Source of the DNA: Anaerolineales bacterium
GTDB taxonomy: Bacteria > Chloroflexota > Anaerolineae > Anaerolineales > Villigracilaceae
Reading direction: 5' to 3'
Assembly: GCA_016927315.1 (NCBI GenBank)
Contig: JAFGMV010000018.1
Location: forward strand, 1-63,947
DNA length: 63,947 nt
Below the pieces are notes generated by a model that was not told the DNA's origin, did no database searches, and saw only the letters and a program-made list of their open reading frames with translations. Shown here one piece after another: positions 29,002 to 38,163 of the stretch. The stretch's first letter is position 1, and each line of letters begins with the position of its first letter. The position numbers were made by a program, and so were the translations under genes.

Positions 29002-29925
29002 TCATTTAAATCTTTCATCTCGCTGCAGGGTAAGCTTTAGTCCTTCAGCCAGTGAGATCGATGGTTTGTAATTGAGCTTTTTGGCTGCCAGCGTCAGATC
29101 GGCGGCCATTCGGGAGACGCCGCCTGTGGTCTTAGCATTGTACAGCACATCTACCTCCCGGCCTGTGGCTTCCTGCACAGCTTTTGCCAGGTCTTGAACA
29201 CTGGTCTCTTTACCCGCGCCAACGTTGAGTATCTGTCCATCGATCGATGGAGCTGTCGAAGCGCCGATCAGTGCCGTAACGACATCATCTACATAGACAT
29301 AATCCCTGGTCTGCTTTCCATCACTGTGTACCACCAGGGTCCCGCCCCTCAACGCCTGCCGCAGAAAATGGGGCACAACCGGTGGGTGGGAAGGCGGTAT
29401 GTTCTGCCCCGGCCCATACGCGTTAAAGATGCGCAAGCTGACGGTTTCTATATTCCACAACATGCCGATTGTGCGCACATAATATTCCGCTGCCAGCTTG
29501 GAGACCGCATATGGAGACCGGGGATTGGGTATTTCGCTTTCTGTTAAGGGTTGTTGCCCCTGGTCGCCGTACACTGCGCCGGATGAGGCTAGTACAACTC
29601 TCCGGACTCCGACATCTCGCATCGCTTCCATCAGGCTGACAGTTCCCCCTACATTGGTTGCATTATATTCACGCGGGTACAGTAAAGATTCAGGAACACT
29701 GACCCGGGCCGCAAGGTGGTAGACACAGTCTACATCCTGTAGCAGTGTCCACAATTTAGGACGATCATTGACATCCCCGCGTGTAAAGTGTACGTCTGGT
29801 GAGAGTGCTTCAGGGTTTCCGGCGGACAGATCGTCCAGGCCGCGTACCTGGTGTCCCTCACGGGCCAGATGGTTGGCTAGCGATGAACCGATAAAACCGG
29901 CTGCTCCGGTAATAAGAAAGTTCAT
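29002..29925 (-). CDS. NAD-dependent epimerase/dehydratase (extended SDR)
   Basis: A 307-residue extended short-chain dehydrogenase resembling UDP-glucose 4-epimerase or UDP-glucuronate epimerase. Its N-terminal Rossmann motif is GAAGFIGSSLA. The catalytic region has a Ser-rich SSGAVYGDQG strand and SPYAVSKLAAEYY with the YxxxK pair. Substrate-binding segments FNAYGPGQNIPP and RDYVYVDDV are typical of nucleotide-sugar epimerases. The length is at the short end of the group. It probably supplies sugar nucleotides for cell-surface polymers. The exact substrate is not determinable; galE is possible. Confidence 0.85.
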   Translation of the reverse strand: MNFLITGAAGFIGSSLANHLAREGHQVRGLDDLSAGNPEALSPDVHFTRGDVNDRPKLWTLLQDVDCVYHLAARVSVPESLLYPREYNATNVGGTVSLMEAMRDVGVRRVVLASSGAVYGDQGQQPLTESEIPNPRSPYAVSKLAAEYYVRTIGMLWNIETVSLRIFNAYGPGQNIPPSHPPVVPHFLRQALRGGTLVVHSDGKQTRDYVYVDDVVTALIGASTAPSIDGQILNVGAGKETSVQDLAKAVQEATGREVDVLYNAKTTGGVSRMAADLTLAAKKLNYKPSISLAEGLKLTLQRDERFK

Positions 29926-29977
29926 GGAGTTTTACTTTGTTGGATCAATTATGAAAAATGTTTGGACGGGGCCTGTG

Positions 29978-30247
29978 TTAATCATGGAACCATTGTGACC
30001 GTGTCCAGATGATTGGGATGATGACGATCAAAACAATAATGATTGCCATAAATACAATTCCATCCGTAGATCCCGATTCCGAAACCTTTTGTGCCGCAGT
30101 TGAAAAGGAAGTTTTTGAAGTCTGTGAACTGAGTAGTGCTGGCTGACCAACTGGTGCACTGTAGCTGAAAGCTGCACTGGTGAAGGACAGCAGGCTCCCG
30201 ATTGTAAGCAGGAATTTGGGACGGAATTTTTTCAACAAGTGTTTCAT
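29978..30247 (-). CDS. Small exported membrane protein
   Basis: A protein of about 89 residues with a probable signal peptide (about 1-27, basic start then LLTIGSLLSFTSAAF) and one membrane segment near residues 64-81 (rich in Ile and Val). Between them lies a Ser/Thr/Gln-rich stretch. ATG 30247 is preferred because GGGAA lies just upstream. It is divergent from the complex III operon, 190 bp apart. No family is recognised. The short C-terminal tail WTRSQWFHD is probably cytoplasmic. Confidence 0.5.
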   Translation of the reverse strand: MKHLLKKFRPKFLLTIGSLLSFTSAAFSYSAPVGQPALLSSQTSKTSFSTAAQKVSESGSTDGIVFMAIIIVLIVIIPIIWTRSQWFHD

Positions 30248-30440
30248 AGGTTCCCTGAATGGCCAATTATGACTCAAGTATATCATGGTGAAATCGAACA
30301 AAATAATATCCGAAAGTATAACCCGATTGGGTTAATTTTCAGGGTAATATGCCTATTTTAGTCCCAAATAGTATATTATTATTGTATAATTCCGGTTTGT
30401 GGCAGGTATCACGAATGCTTGGTACAGTGAGGAGCATGAG

Positions 30441-31394
30441 ATGCGGCGCTATGTTTCTATCATGGTATTGCTTTTGGGTTTTTTCCTGTTGGGGACCGGT
30501 TGGGTAAATGCTGCTAATCAGGATGAAGCAGGCGAAGACTTGGTTGCTGGTGCACAGCTTTACGATAAATGGTATGCCGCCACCGGACAGCTGCCTCCAC
30601 AAAGGGATCATCCAATTTGGAGCCGGCAAGCTTCCAATACGCGCTCTGGAGGGGATACCTGGCGTTGTGTTGAATGCCATGGTTGGGATTACAAGGGGTT
30701 TCAAGGAGCCTATGGCGCCGGTTCTCATTATACGGGTTTTCCAAATTTGATCTCCGAGACGACCACAGCATCCCGGGAAGAGCTTGTATCCCACCTGAAA
30801 GGCGGGATGGATCCTGCCCATGATTTCTCGATTTACCTGGATGATATTTCCCTCCAGCAATTGGCGCTTTTCCTGAAAACCGGACTGATCGATGATTCAA
30901 AATACATCGATGATGTAACCCTTGAAGTTATCAATGGGAATGTGTCCCATGGAAAACAACTCTTTGACCAGTCTTGTGCCGCATGTCATGGTGGGGATGG
31001 GCAGCAGATCATATTTCGCAGCGAAGGTGTGGATGAATATCTTGGCTCAATTGCCAGGCGCGATCCATGGCGCTTCCTGCACCGGACACGCTTTGGGCTG
31101 GCCGGCGTTGACATGCCCATCGGCCATGAACTTGGTTGGACGGCTACTGATGGGCGTGATGTACTGGCATACGTACAGATATTCCTGGGCGGTGAAAAGA
31201 GTCAGGAAGATGTTCCAGCCTCCGAAGTCTCAGAAGCTGCCCCTCTGTTGGGCGGCCCAGCCCGTGATCTATGGTCCGGGATGCTGACCGGTTTAGGTAC
31301 CTTTGCGGGTATCTTTGGCGGGAGCCTGATCTTTATCCTGGTTTTATTAATCCTTGTGGGAACTGTGGTCTGGGTGTTACGAAGTCGAGAATAA
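30441..31394 (+). CDS. Membrane-anchored diheme cytochrome c upstream of complex III
   Basis: A protein of about 317 residues with a signal peptide (about 1-23) and two CxxCH heme sites: CVECH near residue 76 and CAACH near residue 180. A C-terminal membrane helix (about 290-312) ends in RSRE, so the heme domains face outside. The two cytochrome domains share FP/SRDPWRF-type features of class I cytochromes. GAGGAG precedes ATG 30441, which is used instead of an in-frame ATG at 30399. It is 15 bp upstream of actA and reads into it, so it is probably an electron acceptor or accessory subunit of the complex. Confidence 0.85.
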   Translation: MRRYVSIMVLLLGFFLLGTGWVNAANQDEAGEDLVAGAQLYDKWYAATGQLPPQRDHPIWSRQASNTRSGGDTWRCVECHGWDYKGFQGAYGAGSHYTGFPNLISETTTASREELVSHLKGGMDPAHDFSIYLDDISLQQLALFLKTGLIDDSKYIDDVTLEVINGNVSHGKQLFDQSCAACHGGDGQQIIFRSEGVDEYLGSIARRDPWRFLHRTRFGLAGVDMPIGHELGWTATDGRDVLAYVQIFLGGEKSQEDVPASEVSEAAPLLGGPARDLWSGMLTGLGTFAGIFGGSLIFILVLLILVGTVVWVLRSRE

Positions 31395-31409
31395 CATACG
31401 GGAGCAGGA

Positions 31410-31958
31410 ATGATTGATAAGGTTATTTTGTGGCTGAAACAGCCAATAGGCATCGTTGCCCTGCTTATTGCAGGCGTAGCGCTGCTCAGCGTGGCAGGTT
31501 GGGGGATTGCTGAAAATCAGAAAACACCTGAACAACCAATAGAGTTTCCGCATAAATTACACGTCAACCTGGGTATGCAGTGTTTATATTGCCATCCTGG
31601 TGCTGTTAAAGGTGGTTCTTCCGGGCTGCCAACCCAGACCAAGTGCTGGGGCTGTCACCAACAGATTGCTATGAAAGGAAGCGAGTTGCCTAAGCTGGCA
31701 TCTTATGTTGAGAATAATGAACCTATTCCCTGGGTACCGGTAGCCATTGTCCCGGACTTTGTGCATTTCAGGCATCGCCCCCACCTGGCGGCTGGTTTAA
31801 ATTGTGAAAATTGTCACGGGGATATGACCAAAGTCAATATAGCTGAAAACCCGCAGGTAATGAACATGGGCTGGTGCCTGGACTGTCATCGTGTTGAGGC
31901 TGCCAGTGATGAAGAGAAATTGATAAAGTTGACGGATTGTGGCACCTGTCATTATTAG
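31410..31958 (+). CDS. actA: Alternative complex III pentaheme subunit ActA
   Basis: A 182-residue membrane-anchored cytochrome with five CxxCH motifs: CLYCH, CWGCH, CENCH, CLDCH and CGTCH. This number and the order match the ActA subunit of alternative complex III, the quinol:electron-acceptor oxidoreductase that replaces bc1 in many Chloroflexota and Bacteroidota. One N-terminal helix (about residues 11-32) anchors it. Additional His residues (FPHKLHVN, FRHRPHLA) probably give distal heme ligands. It is the second gene of the operon, followed 60 bp later by actB1. The first cytochrome gene is 15 bp upstream. Confidence 0.9.
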   Translation: MIDKVILWLKQPIGIVALLIAGVALLSVAGWGIAENQKTPEQPIEFPHKLHVNLGMQCLYCHPGAVKGGSSGLPTQTKCWGCHQQIAMKGSELPKLASYVENNEPIPWVPVAIVPDFVHFRHRPHLAAGLNCENCHGDMTKVNIAENPQVMNMGWCLDCHRVEAASDEEKLIKLTDCGTCHY

Positions 31959-32018
31959 CGATAGATGATCACAGGGAACCAGAAGTAATTGCGATGATTA
32001 CGGATCAAGAGAGTAACT

Positions 32019-34202
32019 ATGACCGATAAGATTTCGAGAAGAGACTTTTTGAAGATGGCAGGTGTTGGGGCTGCTACAACGGCGGTGTTGACAGGTTGTG
32101 GCCCAGCGGCAAGATATGTTGAGCGTGAACCCTATACAACCATGCCTGAGTATACATACAGTGGCAGGAGCACTTATTATGCAACTGCCTGTCGCGAGTG
32201 TGCGGCCGGATGTGGTCTGGTGGCTCGCACAATGCAGGGCCGGGCTCTCAAAGTGGAGGGGAACAGAAACAATCCGGTTAACCTGGGTAAAACCTGTCCC
32301 CGTGGTCAGGCTACCCTGCATGGCCTGTACAACCCCGATCGAGTTCATGGACCGGTGTCTCAGAAGAAACGTGGTTCCCGGGATTTTAAGTCTCTTGAGT
32401 GGGAGGCGGCCATTGACATGATTGTCGATACCCTTAAAAAAACCGACCCGGGTGAGATTGCCTTCCTGATGGGATTGGCTCCGGACCATCTTTTTGACCT
32501 GGTTTCAGATCTGGCAGCCGCCATCGGTGCTCCCGCTCCGCTCCGCTTTGGGGCATTGGCGATGTTCGAAGCGCGGGGAACTCTGAGTCAGGCAGCAAAA
32601 AACCTGTTTGGCGAATTGGCCCTGCCGTTTTTTGATATTGCCAATACAGAGGTAACCCTTTCTTTTGGGGCAAACTTCCTCGAGACCTGGCTGTCGCCGG
32701 TCTCCTATACACGTGGCTATTCAAAAATGCGCAAGGGCAATACAAATGGAGGCCGTGGTTACCTGGTGCAGTTTGAAGCCCGAATGTCACAAACTGCAGC
32801 GGCTGCCGATGAGTGGATCCCGGCCAGACCGGGCACCGAAGGATTGGTTGCCCAAGCCCTCGGGAAACTTGTCGCCGAGCAGCGCGGTGATATTATTCCC
32901 CATGCCTTTGATGTGGATGTAGCCAAGGCTGCGGAGACTTCCGGGGTTGCAGAAGAGACCCTGCGGAACCTGGCTGGGTTAGTCGCTGTGGCTGGCCGGA
33001 CTGTGGCCATACCCGGCGGGGCTGCACTGGGACAGTCAAACGGTCTGGAGACTGCCGAAGCCATCCTGACCCTGAACATTTACTTGGGGAATACAGGCCA
33101 GCCGGGTGGGGTTTACCTTTCACCGGTGGCGCCGCTGTCAGAGAAAGATCATAATCCGGCATCTGTATTTGGAATAGCTGCCCTGGTAGAAAGGATGGAA
33201 TCCGGGAAGATCAAAACCCTTTTTGTGCATGGGATCAATCCGGTTTTCGAATTCCCAAAATCCCTGGGTTTCGAACAAGCACTCACGGGTGTGCCGCAAG
33301 TGATCTCGTTTGCGACTTTCCCGGATGAGACCGCAGTATTGGCTGATTACCTGCTGCCCGACCATCATGGTCTGGAATCCTGGGGGTACCAGCGGGTCGT
33401 TACCGGTACGGGGAATGCTGCCATATCAGGCGCCCAGCCTGTTGTGGTCCCTTATTACGATACGCGTTCCACGGTGGATATCCTATTGGCCGCGGCGGAA
33501 AAGATGGGCGGCAAAGTCGCCAGTGTGCTGTCTTTTGCAGATGAAGTTGAATTCATCCAGAGTAAATTAGCCGACCTTGTTGAAGAAAGTGATGGCTTTT
33601 TCTCTGCGCCAGAAGTCAATACCTTCCTGGCCAGTTTCCAGCAATTTGGGGGCTGGTGGAAAACAACCGATAGTCTGGGCGTTCCCGAGAACGATGATGC
33701 ATTGACCCGTACCCTGAAGATCCCTGCCGCAGAATTTGAGGGGAAAGGGGAATTTCACTTCCTGCCTTTTGTGTCCCCGATATTAGGTGAGGCCGGTGCG
33801 AACAAGCCCTGGCTGCAGGAAGTACCCGACCCGACCACGACCGTAACCTGGAACACCTGGGTCGAGATCAATCCGGTGACTGCCCGCGAACTTGACATCA
33901 AGGATGATGATATCGTTCGGATTGTTACAGAGAGCGGCTCAATTGAAGCCGCTGTTTACCTGTATCCGGCCATTCGCCCGGATACGGTCGCAGTCCCGTT
34001 TGGTCAGGGTCATACTGCCTACGGGCGCTATGCTCAGGGCCGCGGCGCCAATCCTGCCGATGTGCTTGGATTGAATTTCAATGCAGCTGGTGATCTTTCC
34101 TATGCAGCAATGAAAGTCCGTGTTGAAAAGACTGGCAAGAAGCATACCCTGGCTCGCCTGGAGAGCCGTATGGGTGTTTATGGGCTGGATGAGGAGTATT
34201 AG
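32019..34202 (+). CDS. Alternative complex III subunit ActB1 (molybdopterin-enzyme-like)
   Basis: A 727-residue protein of the complex iron-sulfur molybdoenzyme family, forming the first half of ActB. A twin-arginine signal is present (SRRDFLKMAGVGAATTAVL), so the protein is exported folded. Just after it lies CRECAAGC with a fourth Cys 28 residues later (C-x2-C-x3-C-x27-C), a complete [4Fe-4S] ligand set. Later segments include the GQSNGLETAEAILTLN and LFVHGINPVFEFPKS regions and a DMSO-reductase C-terminal barrel. In most complexes this domain is fused to the iron-sulfur domain; here the two are separate genes 3 bp apart. No molybdenum-ligand residue is obvious. Confidence 0.88.
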   Translation: MTDKISRRDFLKMAGVGAATTAVLTGCGPAARYVEREPYTTMPEYTYSGRSTYYATACRECAAGCGLVARTMQGRALKVEGNRNNPVNLGKTCPRGQATLHGLYNPDRVHGPVSQKKRGSRDFKSLEWEAAIDMIVDTLKKTDPGEIAFLMGLAPDHLFDLVSDLAAAIGAPAPLRFGALAMFEARGTLSQAAKNLFGELALPFFDIANTEVTLSFGANFLETWLSPVSYTRGYSKMRKGNTNGGRGYLVQFEARMSQTAAAADEWIPARPGTEGLVAQALGKLVAEQRGDIIPHAFDVDVAKAAETSGVAEETLRNLAGLVAVAGRTVAIPGGAALGQSNGLETAEAILTLNIYLGNTGQPGGVYLSPVAPLSEKDHNPASVFGIAALVERMESGKIKTLFVHGINPVFEFPKSLGFEQALTGVPQVISFATFPDETAVLADYLLPDHHGLESWGYQRVVTGTGNAAISGAQPVVVPYYDTRSTVDILLAAAEKMGGKVASVLSFADEVEFIQSKLADLVEESDGFFSAPEVNTFLASFQQFGGWWKTTDSLGVPENDDALTRTLKIPAAEFEGKGEFHFLPFVSPILGEAGANKPWLQEVPDPTTTVTWNTWVEINPVTARELDIKDDDIVRIVTESGSIEAAVYLYPAIRPDTVAVPFGQGHTAYGRYAQGRGANPADVLGLNFNAAGDLSYAAMKVRVEKTGKKHTLARLESRMGVYGLDEEY

Positions 34203-34205
34203 TGT

Positions 34206-34943
34206 ATGAGCAAGCACAAAATTCCTGAATACAACACCAGTTGGAGTGAAGAAGAACAGGGCCGCTGGGGTATGGTCATCGACCAGGATCTGTGTACGGG
34301 TTGTCAGGCTTGTGTGGTTGCCTGTGCAATGGAGAATAATATCTCATTTGTAGGGGAAGAAGATGTTGTCTATGGACGGGCAATGCACTGGATCAGGGTT
34401 GAGCGCTTCTGGGAAGGAGAATATCCGGAAGTAAAGGCCACAGATTTCCAGCCGGTGATGTGCCAGCAGTGCGGTTCGGCGCCTTGTGAACCAGTCTGCC
34501 CGGTCTTTGCTTCGGTACACAGCCAGTCAGAAGAACTGAACCTGCAGGTGTACAACCGCTGTGTAGGAACCCGTTATTGTGCGAATAATTGTCCTTACCA
34601 GGTACGCGTCTTCAACTGGCGGGACTGGGAGCGACCAGAACCGTTGAACAACCAGTTGAACCCGACCGTGACCGTCCGCCAGCGTGGTGTCATGGAAAAA
34701 TGTACTTTCTGTGTACAGCGTATTCATGAAGCAGAAGATAGCGCCCAATCAGAAGGACGCGAACTCGTGGATGGTGAAGTCCAACCTGCTTGTGTACAGG
34801 CCTGCCCTGCGGATGCAATTGTGTTTGGCCGTATCGATGACCCGGAAAGCGAAGTCAGCAAGTTGACCAAGGGTGGACGCGGTGTGCAGCTGCTGGAAGA
34901 TTTGGGGACACAGCCACGCGTTACTTATTTGAAGGGAGGCTAA
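34206..34943 (+). CDS. Alternative complex III iron-sulfur subunit ActB2
   Basis: A 245-residue ferredoxin-like protein of the DmsB/PsrB type, the second half of a split ActB. Four cysteine groups are visible: CTGCQACVVAC near residue 30, CQQCGSAPCEPVC near residue 85, CVGTRYCANNC near residue 118, and CTFC with CVQAC near residues 165-200. Together they fit three [4Fe-4S] and one [3Fe-4S] cluster as known in this family. It has no signal peptide and is presumably co-exported with ActB1, which carries the twin-arginine signal. The start is 4 bp after the actB1 stop; actC begins 4 bp after its own stop. Confidence 0.9.
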   Translation: MSKHKIPEYNTSWSEEEQGRWGMVIDQDLCTGCQACVVACAMENNISFVGEEDVVYGRAMHWIRVERFWEGEYPEVKATDFQPVMCQQCGSAPCEPVCPVFASVHSQSEELNLQVYNRCVGTRYCANNCPYQVRVFNWRDWERPEPLNNQLNPTVTVRQRGVMEKCTFCVQRIHEAEDSAQSEGRELVDGEVQPACVQACPADAIVFGRIDDPESEVSKLTKGGRGVQLLEDLGTQPRVTYLKGG

Positions 34944-34946
34944 GCA

Positions 34947-36377
34947 ATGGCTGTTTCGGCAAAACCACTTTCTCACCCGCAGGTAGAGATGCACCATGAT
35001 CCACGGCAGTACCTGATGCTCGATCCCCGGCCACGTGGTGAAATGAACGAGATGGTCATGGATTCGATGCTTTCCATTTCCTGGAAGTTCTGGGTTGCGG
35101 CCGGGATACTGGGGATCATTGTACTGGTCTGCCTGTTTGGCGCCTGGGGATATATGATTTTTGAAGGCCTGGGGGTAGCCGGAACCAATCGCCCGGCATA
35201 TTGGGGTATCTTCCTGGTCAATACCGTTTTCTGGATCGGTATCAGCCATGCCGGTACGTTCGTTTCTGCTCTTCTGCGGGTCTTTAAAGCTGAATTTCGC
35301 CGGCCATTCACGCGTGCGGCTGAATTAATGACGACTTTCGGCCTCGTCCAGGCTGGATTGAGCATTTTTATGCACATGGGCCGTGTCTGGCTGTCCTATT
35401 GGATGTTCCCATATCCAAACCAGCGTGGTTTGTGGCCGAATTTCCACTCTCCGTTAATGTGGGACTTCCTGGCCATCAATACTTACCTGTTGGCTTCTAC
35501 CATGTACCTGTTCCTGCCCTTGATACCGGATGTAGCCATGGCACGTGACCGATCAACGGGTTGGCGCAAGAATCTATACCGAATATTATCACTGGGTTTT
35601 CGGGGCACTGAAGGTGAATGGACCCACCTGCGGCATGCCATGAATATCTTTGCTTTTGCTATCTTGCCGGTGATGTTTTCTGTGCATACCATCGTCTCGT
35701 GGGATTTTGCCGTGGCGACCCGCCCTGGCTGGTCTTCAACCATATTTGGCCCGTATTTTGTGATTGGCGCCCTGCACTCCGGTATTGCGGCCGTGGCGAT
35801 GGTGCTGATCGTGATACGGGCAATAATGAAGAACATGAAATACTTTATCCGTCCGGAGCATTTTGATGCCTTGGGGAAATTGATGTTGATCGTTTCAATG
35901 GCCTGGGCTTATTTCTTTTTCAATGATTACATGGTGCAGTGGTATGGTGGAGATAAATGGACCGACCAGTTGCTGCATTTCCATGAAGCCGGCCTGTTGG
36001 GATGGATGTGGTTGGGGATGTTGATCTTAAATATTGCCATTCCTTGGCTGACTCTCTGGAACAAAAAAATTCGTTCCAATCCATGGATATTATTCATTGT
36101 AGGCTTGTTGATCAATGTTGGAATGTGGTTCGAACGCTACATTATCATTCCAATTTCCCTGACGGTTAACCGCATGCCGTTTACCTGGCGCGAGTATGTC
36201 CCCGGGATCGAGGTCCTCTTGACAATCGGTACCTTCGCATTTTTTATCTTGCTCTACATGATGGCGACCAAGCTGATCCCGATTGTACCGGTCTGGGAAG
36301 TGCAGGAAGGCCAGATGGCCCATTCTCTGCGCAGGTTTGGACGGGAGACCGTCATCTCTGTTAGTGAATTGGAATAG
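34947..36377 (+). CDS. actC: Alternative complex III quinol-binding subunit ActC
   Basis: A 476-residue integral membrane protein of the NrfD/PsrC family, about ten membrane helices, which binds and oxidises quinol in alternative complex III. Recognisable segments are GISHAGTFVSALLRVF, MHMGRVWLSYWMFPYPNQRG, RHAMNIFAFAILPVMFSVH and FNDYMVQWYGG, all typical of ActC. The long N-terminal extension before the first helix (about residues 1-45) is also characteristic. actD follows 11 bp later with GGAGG. The homologous subunit ActF, usually encoded farther downstream, is not present in the window. Confidence 0.93.
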   Translation: MAVSAKPLSHPQVEMHHDPRQYLMLDPRPRGEMNEMVMDSMLSISWKFWVAAGILGIIVLVCLFGAWGYMIFEGLGVAGTNRPAYWGIFLVNTVFWIGISHAGTFVSALLRVFKAEFRRPFTRAAELMTTFGLVQAGLSIFMHMGRVWLSYWMFPYPNQRGLWPNFHSPLMWDFLAINTYLLASTMYLFLPLIPDVAMARDRSTGWRKNLYRILSLGFRGTEGEWTHLRHAMNIFAFAILPVMFSVHTIVSWDFAVATRPGWSSTIFGPYFVIGALHSGIAAVAMVLIVIRAIMKNMKYFIRPEHFDALGKLMLIVSMAWAYFFFNDYMVQWYGGDKWTDQLLHFHEAGLLGWMWLGMLILNIAIPWLTLWNKKIRSNPWILFIVGLLINVGMWFERYIIIPISLTVNRMPFTWREYVPGIEVLLTIGTFAFFILLYMMATKLIPIVPVWEVQEGQMAHSLRRFGRETVISVSELE

Positions 36378-36387
36378 GAGGTGGAGC

Positions 36388-36912
36388 ATGACTGAGACGA
36401 CCACCCTGCTGGCTGTTTTCCCGGACCTTGAACCGGCAGCAGATGGGATTGAACAACTGCGTTCGTTGGGCGTAGCGGATGAGAATATGAATGTTATTGC
36501 CGGTATCCCGGTGACTGAGGCCATGCTCGGTCGTCCACGCCAGTGGAGCAATGTACCCCGTCTGGCGGGAGGCGGGGCTGTAACCGGCTTTTTCATCGGA
36601 TTATTCCTGGCAGTTGGTACCCCCAACCTTTATCCGATCCTGGTAGGGGGACAGCCGCTTATTCCGATTCCACCCAGCATTGTGGTTGTATTTGAAATGA
36701 CTATGCTCGGAATGTTGATCGCAACCTTCTTGGGGGTTTTTCTGGACAGTTATTTCCCATCTTATTCGCCCAAGGAGTATGTTCCTGAGATCAGTGATGG
36801 GAAGATCGCTGTCCTGTTCAACTGCCCTGATAAAAAGCAGAAAGAGTTTGTCAAAGCGATGACAACTCTGGGGGCTGAGTCAGTCAAGCCAGCGGAGGTG
36901 CAGAAGCTATGA
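36388..36912 (+). CDS. actD: Alternative complex III membrane subunit ActD
   Basis: A protein of about 174 residues with the ActD layout: a soluble N-terminal region (about 1-55; LLAVFPDLEPAADGIEQL), two membrane helices (near 60-80 and 100-122) and a soluble C-terminal region ending KPAEVQKL. It packs on the membrane part of the complex and has no cofactor motif. The ATG at 36388 is preferred over an upstream one because of GGAGG 7 bp before it. Its stop overlaps the actE start by 4 bp. Length agrees with known ActD proteins. Confidence 0.88.
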   Translation: MTETTTLLAVFPDLEPAADGIEQLRSLGVADENMNVIAGIPVTEAMLGRPRQWSNVPRLAGGGAVTGFFIGLFLAVGTPNLYPILVGGQPLIPIPPSIVVVFEMTMLGMLIATFLGVFLDSYFPSYSPKEYVPEISDGKIAVLFNCPDKKQKEFVKAMTTLGAESVKPAEVQKL

Positions 36913-37421
36913 GCCTGAGCAAACGATTGTTATTTATGGGGATTGTAGCGGCTGCCCTGCTTGGACTCCTGGTGTTTTTTACTTACGATGTGATCAAAAT
37001 TGACTGGCTCAGTTTTATGGAAGTCCAGGCCTCATACCGGCCGATGGAAAATCCCCTGCCGGTTCCGGCGCGATCCATCCCTGTGGAAGGCGCTGCTTAT
37101 GTCCCCGGCATGGGAGCCCCGGTAAATCCGGTTGACGCCGACGATATTTCGGCGGCGCGCGGCGCCCAGCTTTTTAGCATTCACTGTGCCATATGTCATG
37201 GGGTGGAAGGCCGGGGAGATGGCGTGATCGCACCTTATTTACAGAATATCAAGCCTGCAAATCTATCCAGCAGCGCCACCCAGACAAAAAGTGATGGTGC
37301 TCTCTTCCTGGTAATCAGTAGTGGTGTGGCCCAGGCCATGCCGCCTATGAATGAGAACCTGGATGTGCGCGAGCGCTGGGATGTAGTGAACTTTTTACGT
37401 ACGCTGGCGGTTGAGGAGTAG
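36909..37421 (+). CDS. actE: Alternative complex III monoheme cytochrome c ActE
   Basis: A 170-residue cytochrome c with an N-terminal anchor (about residues 9-26) and one heme site CAICH near residue 95. The axial Met is probably in AQAMPPMNENL near residue 140. The conserved YRPMENPLPVPARSIPVEG segment before the heme domain is typical of ActE. It receives electrons from the iron-sulfur and pentaheme subunits and passes them to a terminal oxidase or soluble carrier. It overlaps actD by 4 bp and is followed 6 bp later by another cytochrome gene. No oxidase genes follow in this window. Confidence 0.9.
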   Translation: MSLSKRLLFMGIVAAALLGLLVFFTYDVIKIDWLSFMEVQASYRPMENPLPVPARSIPVEGAAYVPGMGAPVNPVDADDISAARGAQLFSIHCAICHGVEGRGDGVIAPYLQNIKPANLSSSATQTKSDGALFLVISSGVAQAMPPMNENLDVRERWDVVNFLRTLAVEE

Positions 37422-37427
37422 GCGCGT

Positions 37428-38093
37428 ATGGATGATCTTCGAAAAATTGTTTATGGCCTGCTGGCGGTTTTCCTGGTGGGTGTCCTGGTTTGGATCGGTT
37501 TCTTATTCTTTGTCAGCTGTGATGGTTCACTGGATTGTGAAAAAAGAGATTTGGCTGTTGTACGCACACCGATTCCAACCCTGATACCGGCAACCCTGCC
37601 TGCTGCCGGCGGGGTCGGAGAATTTGTCTCCGCTTCTGCACCCAAATGCCAGGTGACGGCGGTTGATTTGCTGGCGGTCTGGATCGAAGCCGGTTATCCT
37701 GAGAACGAACCGGTTGTTTTTACAGATGCCAGAGGTCGGGAGTGTTCTGCCCTTTTCACCACAGATATTCAGCCGTTATTTGTTGAATCAAATCTATGGT
37801 ACAGTGGTGCGTTAGCCTGTACAACCTGCCATAATGCTTCCCTGTCAGACACATCTGCCCAGATGGACCTGGGCAGTTACAATGGAATCCTGGCGGGGTC
37901 CCGCCGGCCTTCGGCAGACGAAAGCGGCAATGATATTCTGGGTGGAGGAGATTGGAAAGGCTCAAAACTTTATGAGGTCCTGATCGCCAGGCAGGGTGAA
38001 CCGCTGGCAATGCCCTTGGGGCGTTCGGTCGACTATGATGCGACCGCTACAATCGTATTCGCGGGTATCGAGATCGACAACCCTTCAGAATAA
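37428..38093 (+). CDS. Membrane-anchored c-type cytochrome ending the complex III operon
   Basis: A 221-residue protein with one N-terminal membrane helix (about residues 8-28) and a single CTTCH heme site near residue 128. The region after it, YNGILAGSRRPSADE with a later LAMPLGR Met, is typical of cytochromes of the planctomycete or Chloroflexota kind. Cysteines near residue 30 (SCDGSLDC) may form a disulfide. It is the last gene of the operon, 7 bp after actE and before a strong terminator. It occupies the position where actF would be expected, so it may be an added electron-transfer subunit. Confidence 0.75.
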   Translation: MDDLRKIVYGLLAVFLVGVLVWIGFLFFVSCDGSLDCEKRDLAVVRTPIPTLIPATLPAAGGVGEFVSASAPKCQVTAVDLLAVWIEAGYPENEPVVFTDARGRECSALFTTDIQPLFVESNLWYSGALACTTCHNASLSDTSAQMDLGSYNGILAGSRRPSADESGNDILGGGDWKGSKLYEVLIARQGEPLAMPLGRSVDYDATATIVFAGIEIDNPSE

Positions 38094-38111
38094 GACCTGT
38101 TTTATGGAATG

Positions 38112-38144
38112 AAAAGAGAGCGGTGCGAAATGCCGCTCTCTTTT
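38112..38144. terminator. Terminator after the complex III operon
   Basis: A perfect 12-bp stem (38112-38123 with 38133-38144) ends in TTTT on the plus strand and is followed by TTTT on the minus strand too, between convergent genes. Confidence 0.88.
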
Positions 38145-38163
38145 ACGAATGTACGAATACTAT

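Noticed and set aside
30399..30440. Upstream start for the first cytochrome of the complex III operon
   Set aside because: The extra residues would sit before the signal peptide, and the good ribosome-binding site belongs to ATG 30441.
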